Source: Streptomyces sannanensis (GTDB lineage: Bacteria > Actinomycetota > Actinomycetes > Streptomycetales > Streptomycetaceae). From it: a stretch of DNA of 64,000 nt. This document shows positions 36,411 to 44,509 of the stretch, piece by piece. The notes beneath the pieces were generated by a model, which made no database searches, was not told the DNA's origin, and saw only the letters and a list, made by a program, of their open reading frames with translations. Both the position numbers and the translations under genes were made by a program. Where the stretch lies: assembly GCF_039536205.1 (NCBI RefSeq), contig NZ_BAAAYL010000001.1, positions 186,001-250,000 on the forward strand. The letters are read 5' to 3'. Position 1 is the stretch's first letter; each line of letters starts with the position of its first letter.

Positions 36411-36814
36411 CCCGCACAAGAACGAACGGGCGGACCGAGTCGTTCCGGTCCGCCGCGTTTCTCTTGTTCTCCTCGTCCTGGCCGGCCCGGCCGTCCGCTG
36501 TGCCCGCGGCAGGGCGGCGCGGCGCAAGCCGTCGGCCTGCGAGTCAGAGACTCGGGGCGCGGTGGGTGGGTCCGCCGTCGAGAAGGGTGGGCGTCACCGG
36601 AAACTCGGGCAGGTCGGTGGCCGGGACTGCACGTCGCACCCGCGACCCGCTCCCCCCACGTCGCAGCAGTCCCCCTTTTCGTCATCTCGACGAGATGCCG
36701 GCGACTACGTCTGCCGGCCTGAACGGGAGCGCCTCGACCGTACGGGCCCCAGGACCGGTTTACCACATGGGCGCCGCAGGCTGCCGCTCGCGGCGGCCTC
36801 GCCCACTCCGGCGA
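36411..36814. other. 404-base intergenic region between PBP and acetyltransferase
   Basis: No credible gene. An 8-bp inverted repeat (36429-36436 with 36447-36454) lies just upstream of the PBP start and could be regulatory. A CATCT/AGATG palindrome is near 36685. An imperfect hairpin at 36768-36805 may end the minus-strand acetyltransferase transcript. Confidence 0.5.
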
Positions 36815-37747
36815 TCAGAGAGTCCGGCTGAACTCCAGCCGGGCGGCGAAGTTCTCGTACCCAGCCCTCCGGAACGCCCTGGCCATCGCCTCATTGGCCG
36901 CGTCGCAGTCCCCACGGATCTCGGTGGCGCCGTTCGCCCCGAGAACACGCGTGCCGCGGACGACGACCGAGGTCGCGTACCCCTTGCCACGATGGGCGGG
37001 CGCGACACCGACGAAACCGATCACGGGCACGCTGGGACTCTCGGCGGGCAGGCTGACCACGGCCGGGGTGCCGTCCGCGTCGTAACCGATCTCCCACCAC
37101 TCGGGCTCGTGCCGCAGCTCGCCCGTCTCCTCGAAGAGCAGCTCTGCCGCACGCCGCAGACCGTGCCGCTCCACGTCGGCGGCGAGGCGCGCGTCCGCGG
37201 TGTCCGCGAGCAGCTCCTGCAGTACGTCGATGAACGGCTCGCGGCCGAGATCGGCGAGCGAGCGGAAGCTCAGCCGAGGATCGTCGGCGGGCAACTCCTC
37301 AGGGACCTGGAGCCTGAACCGTCGTCCGTCGCGCACCACTTGGAATCCTGCCTGCCGGAGCAGCTCGCCCCGGCGCCCCGGGTCCCGCTGGAACTGCGGG
37401 GCCTGGGCGGGCGAGTCGACGACGTGCTCCAGTTCGTTCGCACCCGACTCCCCTGCCTTCGCGGCCGCTGCGTCCAGCAGCGCGATCCCGGTCTCCGGCG
37501 ACTCCGCCGGCGCTTCGAACAGCACAACGGCCAGCGGGACCTCGTGGCCGGGTATGGTCCACAGCACCGCGCTGCCGATCAGCCGCCCGTCGCCGCCCTC
37601 GGCGACCAGGCACCACTCGGGGCGGGTGCACTTGCCGTCGAGGAGCCGGACGAGATACTCCCGGGTCGCGGCGTTGCGCTCGTCGTCGCCGGGGTACTCG
37701 ACCAGGGCGGGCAGTTCGTCGGGGCGGGCGATACGAATGGATGTCAC
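36815..37747 (-). CDS. GNAT-family N-acetyltransferase
   Basis: 310 residues, GTG 37747 with AAGGA upstream. The C-terminal half has the acetyl-CoA pocket motif GVAPAHRGKGYATSVV (about 254-269), then the VLGANGATEIRGDCDAANEA segment that often ends GNAT domains. The N-terminal half looks like a second, degenerate GNAT fold (LVAEGGDGRLIGSAVLW), giving a tandem arrangement. Substrate unknown; a single-gene unit. Confidence 0.85.
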   Translation of the reverse strand: MTSIRIARPDELPALVEYPGDDERNAATREYLVRLLDGKCTRPEWCLVAEGGDGRLIGSAVLWTIPGHEVPLAVVLFEAPAESPETGIALLDAAAAKAGESGANELEHVVDSPAQAPQFQRDPGRRGELLRQAGFQVVRDGRRFRLQVPEELPADDPRLSFRSLADLGREPFIDVLQELLADTADARLAADVERHGLRRAAELLFEETGELRHEPEWWEIGYDADGTPAVVSLPAESPSVPVIGFVGVAPAHRGKGYATSVVVRGTRVLGANGATEIRGDCDAANEAMARAFRRAGYENFAARLEFSRTL

Positions 37748-38198
37748 GGAGATCCTTGTCGTCCCGGGGAAAGGTCTGTGCTGCCCCGCGAACCTAACGG
37801 CGGGGCCAGTGGCAGGCCAGATCTTTTCCCAGCCCGTCCGGTCAGGACGTCAGGTGCTCTGAAAACCACCCATGGGTTGCGGGCGATCCGTGCCGTTGTT
37901 ACGGCCAGGGCAGTCTCACGGTTGAGCAGGTGAGGCCGCGGGGACCGTACAACGCAACTCCGCGTAGCCGGCCGCCGGCCCCTCGTGCAGCACGACAGTG
38001 CCGGCCCTGCGCCGGTCACCGTAGACACCTGTGTTGTTCACCCACTGTGAGATCGGTGGGTCGCCCGTTCCAGTCAGTCCCGGCCGTCCTCATCTGTTCC
38101 ATCCGAGAGACTGACTGGACCTGCATGATCGGCCATGCCGACAATCGCCTTGAGCCTCCCGGCCTGAGGCCGGACCTTCCCTCTGACTGCGAGAGAAC
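37748..38198. other. 451-base region without a confident gene
   Basis: Minus-strand codons around 37930-38040 spell GVYGDRRRAGTVVLHEGPAA and a short tail. This could be the end of a lost gene, but I cannot name it. The stretch also contains the leader of the downstream hydrolase. No strong hairpin was seen. Confidence 0.4.
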
Positions 38199-38822
38199 AT
38201 GACCGAAATCCCGATCGAGCGCGGCTTCCTGATTCTCCACGGATGGCAGAACCACCGACCCGCCGGGCACTGGCAGCACTGGCTGGCCGACCGGCTCACG
38301 GCCCTGGGGCACGAGGTCGACTATCCCCAACTGCCCGACCCGGACCAGCCCGAGCTGGAACGGTGGCTGGCCGAACTGAGAGCTCGGCCCGGCATGTTGC
38401 GCGGGCAGGGACTCACCGTCGTCTGCCACAGCCTGGCCTGTCTGCTGTGGCTGCACGCCGTGGCCCGCAACACCGTGCCGGTCCCCGTCGACCGGGTGCT
38501 CCTCGTCGCTCCGCCGTCTCCGGGCATACTCGAACAGCACGCGGAGATCGCAGGGTTCACCCCGCCGCCGGTGACGGCCTCGCAATTCTCCGCCGCTTCC
38601 GTGTACACCCGGATCGTCGGCAGCGACAACGACCCCTACTGCCCGGAAGGCGCCGCTGCCGCGTACGGCGAACCTCACGGCCTGCCTGCGGACGTCCTCG
38701 CCGGCGAGGCTCACCTGGACATGGACGCGGGCTACGGCTCCTGGCCCTCGATCCTCGACTGGTGCCTCGCCTCGTCGAACGACGCCCGGATCCAGCGCCG
38801 TACCGGCGTCGCTCCGGGATGA
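38199..38822 (+). CDS. RBBP9-type alpha/beta hydrolase
   Basis: 207 residues, ATG 38199 after GAGAGAAC. Features are GFLILHGWQNHRPAGHWQHW, the nucleophile elbow CHSLAC (Ser about 84), an Asp in VGSDNDPYCP and the His in GEAHLDMDAGYG. This is the same family as the hydrolase at 18296-18880, but the two are divergent in sequence and context. The serine-hydrolase role is clear and the substrate unknown. It is monocistronic. Confidence 0.85.
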   Translation: MTEIPIERGFLILHGWQNHRPAGHWQHWLADRLTALGHEVDYPQLPDPDQPELERWLAELRARPGMLRGQGLTVVCHSLACLLWLHAVARNTVPVPVDRVLLVAPPSPGILEQHAEIAGFTPPPVTASQFSAASVYTRIVGSDNDPYCPEGAAAAYGEPHGLPADVLAGEAHLDMDAGYGSWPSILDWCLASSNDARIQRRTGVAPG

Positions 38823-38947
38823 TCCGCAAGCTGCCGGCCGGCCTTCCCACGATTGCCGGATGCCCGCGGCCGGCAAGGCACACCCAGGCCCCCGTCCCTC
38901 ACCCGCGCTGGGCCGGCGTTGTCAGTGACCGGGCGTATGTTCCTCGC

Positions 38948-39361
38948 ATGAAGACGACAAGGCCCTCCCAGAAGTGGCGCAAGGCGATCGCGGAGGAAGC
39001 CCGTGAGTTGGCGGCGGGAACGCTGGATCCGGAGTGCGCGGAGATGACGCTGCTCTATCCGGAGCCGCTGATACGGGCTGTGGACGATGTGCTGGCGAGG
39101 TACGAGACCGAGTTGGCCGGGCTGCCGAACAGGCCCTCGGACGCCGAAGTCCTCAGGGCCGTCGAGCACGTGGTCGTGGCCCTCAACGGCGTGGACGAGG
39201 ATGCGGAACTCGGCGGCTCCGGGTTCGACACCGTCGACCGGGAGGATCTGTTCGAGTACATCTACGGATCGCTGGTCACGCACGGCGTCGATGTCCCCGC
39301 GCTGGCCGCGCGGAACGGCATGGAGCCCGACGAGATCACAGACGAGTGGCGGGAGTGGTGA
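38948..39361 (+). CDS. Hypothetical acidic protein
   Basis: 137 residues from ATG 38948. No clear RBS precedes it, so it may be leaderless. The product is acidic and helical, with LIRAVDDVLARYETELAGLP and a C-terminus PDEITDEWREW. No family recognised. The next small gene follows after 16 bases, so they probably form an operon. Confidence 0.6.
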   Translation: MKTTRPSQKWRKAIAEEARELAAGTLDPECAEMTLLYPEPLIRAVDDVLARYETELAGLPNRPSDAEVLRAVEHVVVALNGVDEDAELGGSGFDTVDREDLFEYIYGSLVTHGVDVPALAARNGMEPDEITDEWREW

Positions 39362-39377
39362 AGCAAGGGTGGAACCG

Positions 39378-39581
39378 GTGGATATGACGGATCATCAGGA
39401 AGTCGGGGCGGCGTTCGCGGCGATCATGCTCGGCGCGGTGATAAGTAAGGAGCCGCCGGATCCCGCGTCGCCGCTCGGGCGGGTGCTGGCGTTCACGGAG
39501 AAGTACGGGGAGGGCGCCCTCACCGACAAGCACATGGAGGCCGCCATTGAGGGACGGCCGTTGCCTCCCCCTGCGGGCTGA
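39378..39581 (+). CDS. Hypothetical small protein
   Basis: 67 residues from GTG 39378 (AAGGGTGG 5 bases upstream); ATG 39384 would give 65. The sequence begins VDMTDHQEVGAAFAAIMLGA and ends GRPLPPPAG. It is translated just after the acidic protein, and a terminator overlaps its stop codon. Unknown function. Confidence 0.55.
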   Translation: MDMTDHQEVGAAFAAIMLGAVISKEPPDPASPLGRVLAFTEKYGEGALTDKHMEAAIEGRPLPPPAG

Positions 39582-39602
39582 GACGAGGCAGGCCGCAGGG
39601 GG
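39567..39602 (+). terminator. Terminator overlapping the end of the small gene
   Basis: Perfect 10-bp stem (39567-39576 with 39593-39602) and a 16-base loop. The left arm lies in the last codons of the preceding gene. Confidence 0.65.
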
Positions 39603-39680
39603 AACGGAGCCCGCTCCCGGCGCGCGGCGACCATGAGTGAGCGGGACAGCGCTGACCGTCGCCGCTGGTGGCGATGCGGT

Positions 39681-40610
39681 TCAGTCGTCGGCCAGCAGCC
39701 GGCCGAAGATCCGCCGGCCGATCTCCTCCGCCCGGGCCTGGTCGATGCTCCGTCCCGCCACATCAGGGTGCGCCTCCGCCCATGCCTGGGCGGAGGCGGC
39801 GTCGGCGAAGAAGTTCAGCGCATCGCAGCAGACCGAGGCCGCAGGCCCGGAGCAGGTGCGGCATCCGAGGAACACCACCACGCCCGCCGGCTCCCAGACC
39901 GTCTTCCGGCCTGTCGTGCTGACGATGACCGGCTCGCCGGTCACCGGGTCCGCGGAGGAGATGACCACATCGCGGCCGATCATCGCGGGAATGCCGAGCG
40001 CGTCGATCGCGCACATGGCCCATGCCTCCGTGCCTCCGTCGATTCGTACGCGGTGCGCGGTCGGAGCGGCGGAGAAGGGGTACGCCGCCCTGATCCGCCC
40101 GCGGTCGTCGACGGTCAGAAAATCCTCCCGGGCCAGCTCGGCCAGTGCCTCACGGGCCGTGCGCCCGTATGGGGCAGCGACCGGGTCCACTACGCCGAGG
40201 GCGGGCGCCGCCCCCGTCTCGGCGAAGTGCCGCAATACCGCCTGCTGCACCGCTCGCAGCCCGCGTTCGGCGGGCGCCCGGCGGCCCCGGCCGGCCCGGT
40301 CCAGGAAATCGGGGACGTCCGCGAGCGCCCGGCGCAGGGCCACAACGCCCGGTGCCCCGTCGAGGGCACCGTCGGTGTCCCGGTAGAGGCGACAGGACAG
40401 GCTCGGCTCCGCGCCTGCGACGGCGAACGGATCGGCGCCGTCCAGCAGGACCGTGGGCGAGCCGGTCATCCCCCACCGGGCGGCGCCGGCCTCGTCGGAC
40501 ACCTCGACGAGGTCCACCGGCACGTCACGGCCCGCCAGCGCGGCCATGATCCTCTCGTGCACGAGCGTGGCGTTCGGGCAGTCCGGAACGGTCAACACCG
40601 TGATCCGCAT
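39681..40610 (-). CDS. merB: Organomercurial lyase (MerB-like) fused to an N-terminal thioredoxin-fold domain
   Basis: 309 residues, ATG 40610 with AAGGAGG upstream. Residues 1 to about 85 look like a glutaredoxin/thioredoxin fold (ITVLTVPDCPNATLVHERI, MTGSPTVLLDG). Residues about 115-309 match alkylmercury lyase, with the catalytic pair CxxD in WAMCAIDALG and the second Cys in SVCCDALNFFAD. MerB cleaves the C-Hg bond and hands Hg(II) to a reductase. No merA or mer transporter is near. The fused thiol domain is unusual and may replace a thiol donor. It is divergent from a MerR gene with a perfect palindrome between them. Confidence 0.85.
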   Translation of the reverse strand: MRITVLTVPDCPNATLVHERIMAALAGRDVPVDLVEVSDEAGAARWGMTGSPTVLLDGADPFAVAGAEPSLSCRLYRDTDGALDGAPGVVALRRALADVPDFLDRAGRGRRAPAERGLRAVQQAVLRHFAETGAAPALGVVDPVAAPYGRTAREALAELAREDFLTVDDRGRIRAAYPFSAAPTAHRVRIDGGTEAWAMCAIDALGIPAMIGRDVVISSADPVTGEPVIVSTTGRKTVWEPAGVVVFLGCRTCSGPAASVCCDALNFFADAASAQAWAEAHPDVAGRSIDQARAEEIGRRIFGRLLADD

Positions 40611-40651
40611 CGTGGGGTCCTCCTTGTTTCTCCGCCTGTTCCAGGACGGTA

Positions 40652-40675
40652 GACCTTCCAGTGCACTGGAAGGTC
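40652..40675. promoter_or_regulatory. Perfect 24-bp MerR-type operator palindrome
   Basis: Each half reads GACCTTCCAGTG (and its complement), centred between merB and merR. This has the form of MerR-family operators (ACCTTCCAGT..ACTGGAAGGT), which sit between over-spaced -35 and -10 boxes. Confidence 0.85.
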
Positions 40676-40693
40676 AAGGGCTACCCTGAGGAC

Positions 40694-41122
40694 ATGCGCA
40701 TCGGCGACCTCGCCGCGTCCAGCGGGCTGACCACCAGGACCATCCGCTACTACGAGCAGGCCGGTCTTCTGCCCGTCCCGCCCCGCACCCCGGGCGGCTA
40801 CCGCGACTATCCGGAGCGGACCACAAGACGGCTGGCGTTCATCCGCGAAGCGCAGGGGTCCGGGCTCACCCTCGCCGAGATCCGCTCCGTCCTCGCCCTT
40901 CGTGATGCCGGGACATCCCCCTGCGAACACGTCACGACGCTCGTCGACCGGCATCTCGCCGACATCGACCGGCGACTGGCCGAGCTGCGCGCCACCCGCG
41001 CCGCCCTGAACGCGCTCGCGGAGCGGGCCTCCGCGACCGACCCGGCCGACTGCACCGATGCCGACATCTGCCGTATCTTCGCCGGGTCCGAGAACGGGCG
41101 ACACGGCCCACGCTCACTATGA
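40694..41122 (+). CDS. MerR-family metal-responsive regulator
   Basis: 142 residues from ATG 40694, 18 bases after the palindrome. The N-terminal winged helix is typical: MRIGDLAASSGLTTRTIRYY then EQAGLLP and GGYRDYPE. Three Cys occur in metal-site positions: SPCEH near 76 and DCTDADIC near 117-124. This fits Hg(II) or a thiophilic metal sensed by MerR-type proteins. It is divergent from the MerB gene and should control it and itself. Confidence 0.88.
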   Translation: MRIGDLAASSGLTTRTIRYYEQAGLLPVPPRTPGGYRDYPERTTRRLAFIREAQGSGLTLAEIRSVLALRDAGTSPCEHVTTLVDRHLADIDRRLAELRATRAALNALAERASATDPADCTDADICRIFAGSENGRHGPRSL

Positions 41123-41133
41123 GGAGCAAAGCC

Positions 41134-41424
41134 ATGCCGCGGGCTGTCTGGAACGGAACCGTGATCGCGGAGGCCCCCCGCACAGTGATCGTCGAGGGCA
41201 ACCACTATTTCCCGCCCGAGACGCTGAACCGCCGGTACTTCACGGCGAGTTCCACGAAGTCGCTCTGCTTCTGGAAGGGGATCGCCCGGTACTGCACCAT
41301 CACCGTGAGCGGTCGAACCAATCCGGACGCAGCCTGGTACTACCCGCACCCGAGTCCCCTCGCGCGCCGGATCAAGAACCATGTCGCGTTCCAGCACGGG
41401 GTCACGGTGGAGGACACGCCGTGA
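41134..41424 (+). CDS. DUF427-domain protein
   Basis: 96 residues from ATG 41134; GAGGAG 7 bases upstream decides this over the ATG at 41119, which overlaps the merR stop. Family motifs are RAVWNGTVIAEA, VEGNHYFPPETLNRRYF, SLCFWKGIARYCTI and AAWYYPHPSP. DUF427 is a small beta-barrel family of unknown function, widespread in actinobacteria. It is coupled to merR. Confidence 0.88.
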   Translation: MPRAVWNGTVIAEAPRTVIVEGNHYFPPETLNRRYFTASSTKSLCFWKGIARYCTITVSGRTNPDAAWYYPHPSPLARRIKNHVAFQHGVTVEDTP

Positions 41425-41501
41425 GCGCCCGTCGGCTCGCCCGGGCAGCAGCCTGAGTCGCGGGGACCACTGCCGTGACCTTCAGCAGCTGTGCGTGCTG
41501 G

Positions 41502-41924
41502 TCAGCAGAAGGTGGCGCGCGCGAGGGTTTCGGCGTTGAGCCTGAAGTACGAGGAGCCGAATCGCGGGGCCCCTCCGGCGGGATCGCGCCGGAAGTTCAG
41601 CGCTCCATAGACGGGGCGCTCGTCGGCGGCGGCATGGTCGTAGGCGCCGCCGAAAATACGGCTCTCCCAGTGCCACCGATCCCCGTCCGGGTGAACTGTC
41701 AGACCGCCGTTGCTGGTGCCCGTCACGAACTGCGACCGGTAGACACCGTCTTCGGCCATCCTGACCAGGATCGGCCGGTCGCCCGCCATGCGGTCGGGAT
41801 GGAAGTTCATCGTCAGCCGCAACCCAGAGCCGAGCTGCCCTCCCTGGGACAGAGCTGCGACATGGCGCAAGGCCCTCTCCTGCGGTGGCCGGCCGGTGCC
41901 CGTATTCATCCGCGCAGTGTGCAT
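41502..41924 (-). pseudogene. DUF3626 protein, truncated after its N-terminal half
   Basis: 140 codons from ATG 41924. The sequence ALRHVAALSQGGQLGSGLRL, FVTGTSNGGL, RIFGGAYDHAA, RPVYGALNFR and GSSYFRLNAETLARATFC matches DUF3626 proteins, which normally continue for about 150 more residues. The reading stops right after ATFC, and downstream bases do not resume the family. A 3' deletion is likely. Confidence 0.6.
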
Positions 41925-42163
41925 GAAGTCCGTCCGTCACGACACCTGGTTTCAGTCGCGCGGCGGCTGAGCTCTGTGCGCTCGCAACCCCCTCGCAACC
42001 TCACAGGGAGTTGGCTGAGTCACTGGTCCGGGCCGGATCGCGGGCGGCCCGGGGGACCACATTTGTTTCGCCGGCCTGGAGAGGGGCGACACGTGTACGA
42101 ACACGAGACGAAGAGACTGCCGGTCAGCCGCTCCTCCGAGAAACTCGGCTTCCGGGAGGCATA

Positions 42164-42526
42164 GTGACGCAGCGTGTACCGCGCGTGGAGCTGACCCCTG
42201 CGGCCGCCGGTCTGGTGCGGCGGCTGCGGGAGGCTCACGGGCCGCTGATGTTCCACCAGTCGGGCGGCTGCTGCGACGGCAGCGCCCCGATGTGCTATCC
42301 GGACGGCGAGTTCCGCACCGGCGGATCTGACGTCTTGTTAGAGTCCCTGACCGTCGAGGGTGTCGAGGAGCCGGTGCCCTTCTGGATCTCGGCGAGCCAG
42401 TACGAGGTGTGGTGCCACACGCGGCTGACCGTCGATGTGGTGGAAGGCCGCGGCAGCGGTTTCTCCCTGGAGGCCCCCGAGGGGGTGCGTTTCCTGATCC
42501 GTTCCCGGCTGCTCGGCGAGCAGTGA
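42164..42526 (+). CDS. DUF779-domain protein with a TTA codon
   Basis: 120 residues from GTG 42164 with GGGAGG upstream. The DUF779 core is clear: GPLMFHQSGGCCDGSAPMCY, PFWISASQYEVW and GFSLEAPEGVRFLIRSRLL. Members commonly accompany aldehyde dehydrogenases, but none is present here. Codon 59 is TTA (42338-42340), so expression should depend on bldA. The 239 bases before it hold no gene. Confidence 0.85.
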   Translation: MTQRVPRVELTPAAAGLVRRLREAHGPLMFHQSGGCCDGSAPMCYPDGEFRTGGSDVLLESLTVEGVEEPVPFWISASQYEVWCHTRLTVDVVEGRGSGFSLEAPEGVRFLIRSRLLGEQ

Positions 42527-42598
42527 CCGTCCGGCCGCCGCGCGCTCTGGTGAAGTTCCCTGCCGCGCTGGGAGAGTTGGGGAGACGCTAGGGGGACC

Positions 42599-43353
42599 GT
42601 GAAGCGTGGCGGCAATCGGGTACGTGCGGCACTGACGGTACTGACGGCCATGTGCGCGCTGGCCGGTGCGGGGCTCGCGGGAGCGCGCCGGCCGACGGCG
42701 CGGAGACCGGGCTCCGTCTCAGCGTACCGCTGCGCACCGCGCCGGGCGTGGAGTACCGGGAATTCGACATCGCGGCGTCCCTGGGACGGGCACACGGGCA
42801 TCTGCTCTCGGTCGATCTGCGCAACCCGAAGGTGTCGGTGGATCTGCTGTACCCGGGCGCGGTCGGGGCCAGGGCCCGGGTGTCCGCGATGGCCCGTGCG
42901 AGGGGCGCCGTGGGCGCCGTCGACGGCGACTTCTTCAACATCACGGAGACCCAGCACCCGGGCATCAAGGCGACCGGTGCCCCGGTGGGCCCGGCGATCG
43001 CGGGCGGGCGTGTCCTGAAGGCGGCCGTCCCGGACGGCCGGCGCTTCGGGCCGGCGCTCCCGCCGAGGACGATCACGCGGGACGTGATCGGGGTGGGCAT
43101 CGCGAACGGCGGCCGACGGCTGCTGCTCGCGTTGGACGGCGGTCCGGCGTACCGCACCGGTCTGACGCTCGCCGAGCTGGCGCAGGTGATGCGGAGCCTC
43201 GGGTCACGCGATGCGTTCAGTCTGGACGGCGGAGGGTCGTCCACTCTGGTGGCCCGTCTCCCGGGCGTTACCGCGCTCGGTGTCGTCAACCATCCCTCCG
43301 GCGGAGCCGAGCGTGCTGTGCCCAATGGGATCGGCGTGTTCTCCTGGGGCTGA
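42599..43353 (+). pseudogene. Phosphodiester glycosidase (NAGPA-domain) with a frameshift after the signal peptide
   Basis: GTG 42599 (AGGGGG upstream) starts a signal peptide (RVRAALTVLTAMCALAGAGL AGA). Near 42685 the homologous frame changes to the one ending at 43353. That frame encodes the secreted domain: VEYREFDIAASLG, GAVGAVDGDFFNI, IGVGIANGG, and SLDGGGSSTLV with the conserved Asp-Gly-Gly. A one-base error separates export signal from catalytic domain. Either the gene is inactive or the frame break is a sequencing or programmed slip in the GC-rich region. The domain removes phosphodiester-linked sugars in related proteins. Confidence 0.7.
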
Positions 43354-43469
43354 AGACGAAAAGCCCCAAAAAGAATTGACCATATGTTCGATTCCTTTGT
43401 CGCGCGGAGGGGCGGTTCCGTGACTAGCGTGGCAAGCCGTACATTTCCCCCTCAGAGGAGAGCAAGGCC

Positions 43470-44267
43470 ATGGCAGCACTACCAGAGGGCACCCCGTGCT
43501 GGGTCGATGCGATGTTCAAGGACGTGGAGGGCGCGAAGCACTTCTACGGTGAAGTGCTCGGCTGGACCTTCGGCGAGGCCGCATCGGAGTTCGGCAACTA
43601 CACGCAGGCCTACTCGGGCGGCAAGGCCGTCGCCGCGGTCGTGCCGCCGATGCCCGGCCCGGAGGGCCAGGAAGCCCCGTCGGCCTGGATGCTCTACCTC
43701 GCGTCGCCGGACGCGGCCGCCGCCGCCGGGAAGATCCGCGACAACGGCGGCGAGGTGGTGATGGGGCCGATGCAGATCGGCGACTTCGGCACCATGGTGA
43801 TCGGCCGCGACCCCAGCGGTGTCCTCTTCGGCGTGTGGCAGGCAGGCACCCACAAGGGCTTCGAGAAGCAGGGCGAGACCGGCTCGTTCGCCTGGGCCGA
43901 GGTCTTCACCCGCGATGTCGCGAAGACGGACGCATTCTTCCCCGCCGTCTTCCCGTACACCGCGAAGAAGATGGCGGACGAGCAGATGGACTACAAGACC
44001 TTCCACATCGGCGGGGAGTCGGTCATGGGCCGGATGCCGATGACCGGCGAATTCCCGCCCGAGATCCCGCCGTACATCCAGGTCTACTTCACGGTCGACA
44101 ACTGCGACATCGCCGTGGAGAAGTCCACCAAACTCGGCGGAAAGCTGGTGTTCGGCCCGATGGACAGCCCGTTCGGCCGGTTCGCGGCGGTGGTCGACCC
44201 GCAGGGTGCGGCATTCGCCGTGATCGACCCGAAGACGACGGCGGGCGAGGTGCCCGAGTTCATGTGA
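43470..44267 (+). CDS. VOC-family (glyoxalase/bleomycin-resistance fold) protein with two domains
   Basis: 265 residues, ATG 43470 with GAGGAG upstream. Two VOC repeats are visible: one begins GTPCWVDAMFKDVEGAKHFY and ends near DPSGVLFGVWQ; the second begins GSFAWAEVFTRDVAKTDAFF and ends DPQGAAFAVIDP. This 260-residue tandem form is common in Streptomyces and annotated as hydroxylase-like. The enzymatic role is unknown. A TTGACC -35-like box is at about 43375, and a strong terminator follows. Confidence 0.88.
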   Translation: MAALPEGTPCWVDAMFKDVEGAKHFYGEVLGWTFGEAASEFGNYTQAYSGGKAVAAVVPPMPGPEGQEAPSAWMLYLASPDAAAAAGKIRDNGGEVVMGPMQIGDFGTMVIGRDPSGVLFGVWQAGTHKGFEKQGETGSFAWAEVFTRDVAKTDAFFPAVFPYTAKKMADEQMDYKTFHIGGESVMGRMPMTGEFPPEIPPYIQVYFTVDNCDIAVEKSTKLGGKLVFGPMDSPFGRFAAVVDPQGAAFAVIDPKTTAGEVPEFM

Positions 44268-44275
44268 CGGTCGCC

Positions 44276-44300
44276 GCCCGGGGCCGGACCGGCCCCGGGC
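44276..44300 (+). terminator. Terminator after the VOC gene
   Basis: Perfect 11-bp stem (44276-44286 with 44290-44300), 3-base loop, 9 bases past the stop. 44301-44509 holds only a leader for the next gene. Confidence 0.75.
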
Positions 44301-44509
44301 ACGCCCCGTCCTCGTGGTCGGTCTCGGTCGCGCACCGCCACCATGCCGTTGAACACGCAAGGCCACGGACTATCGGCTGCCGCCTCGATGGGCCGACTCC
44401 GAGACGCACAGGGATCCGGACAGGTGACGTATCGGCTCGGTGACCATGACGCGACGCCCCCGGAGTCCTTCGGTGTTACAAATGTGAATGTGATCAATCG
44501 TCCCCATCC

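Noticed and set aside
37931..38028. Possible gene end GVYGDRRRAGTVVLHEG on the minus strand
   Set aside because: Too short to identify and without a start; noted only in the intergenic entry.
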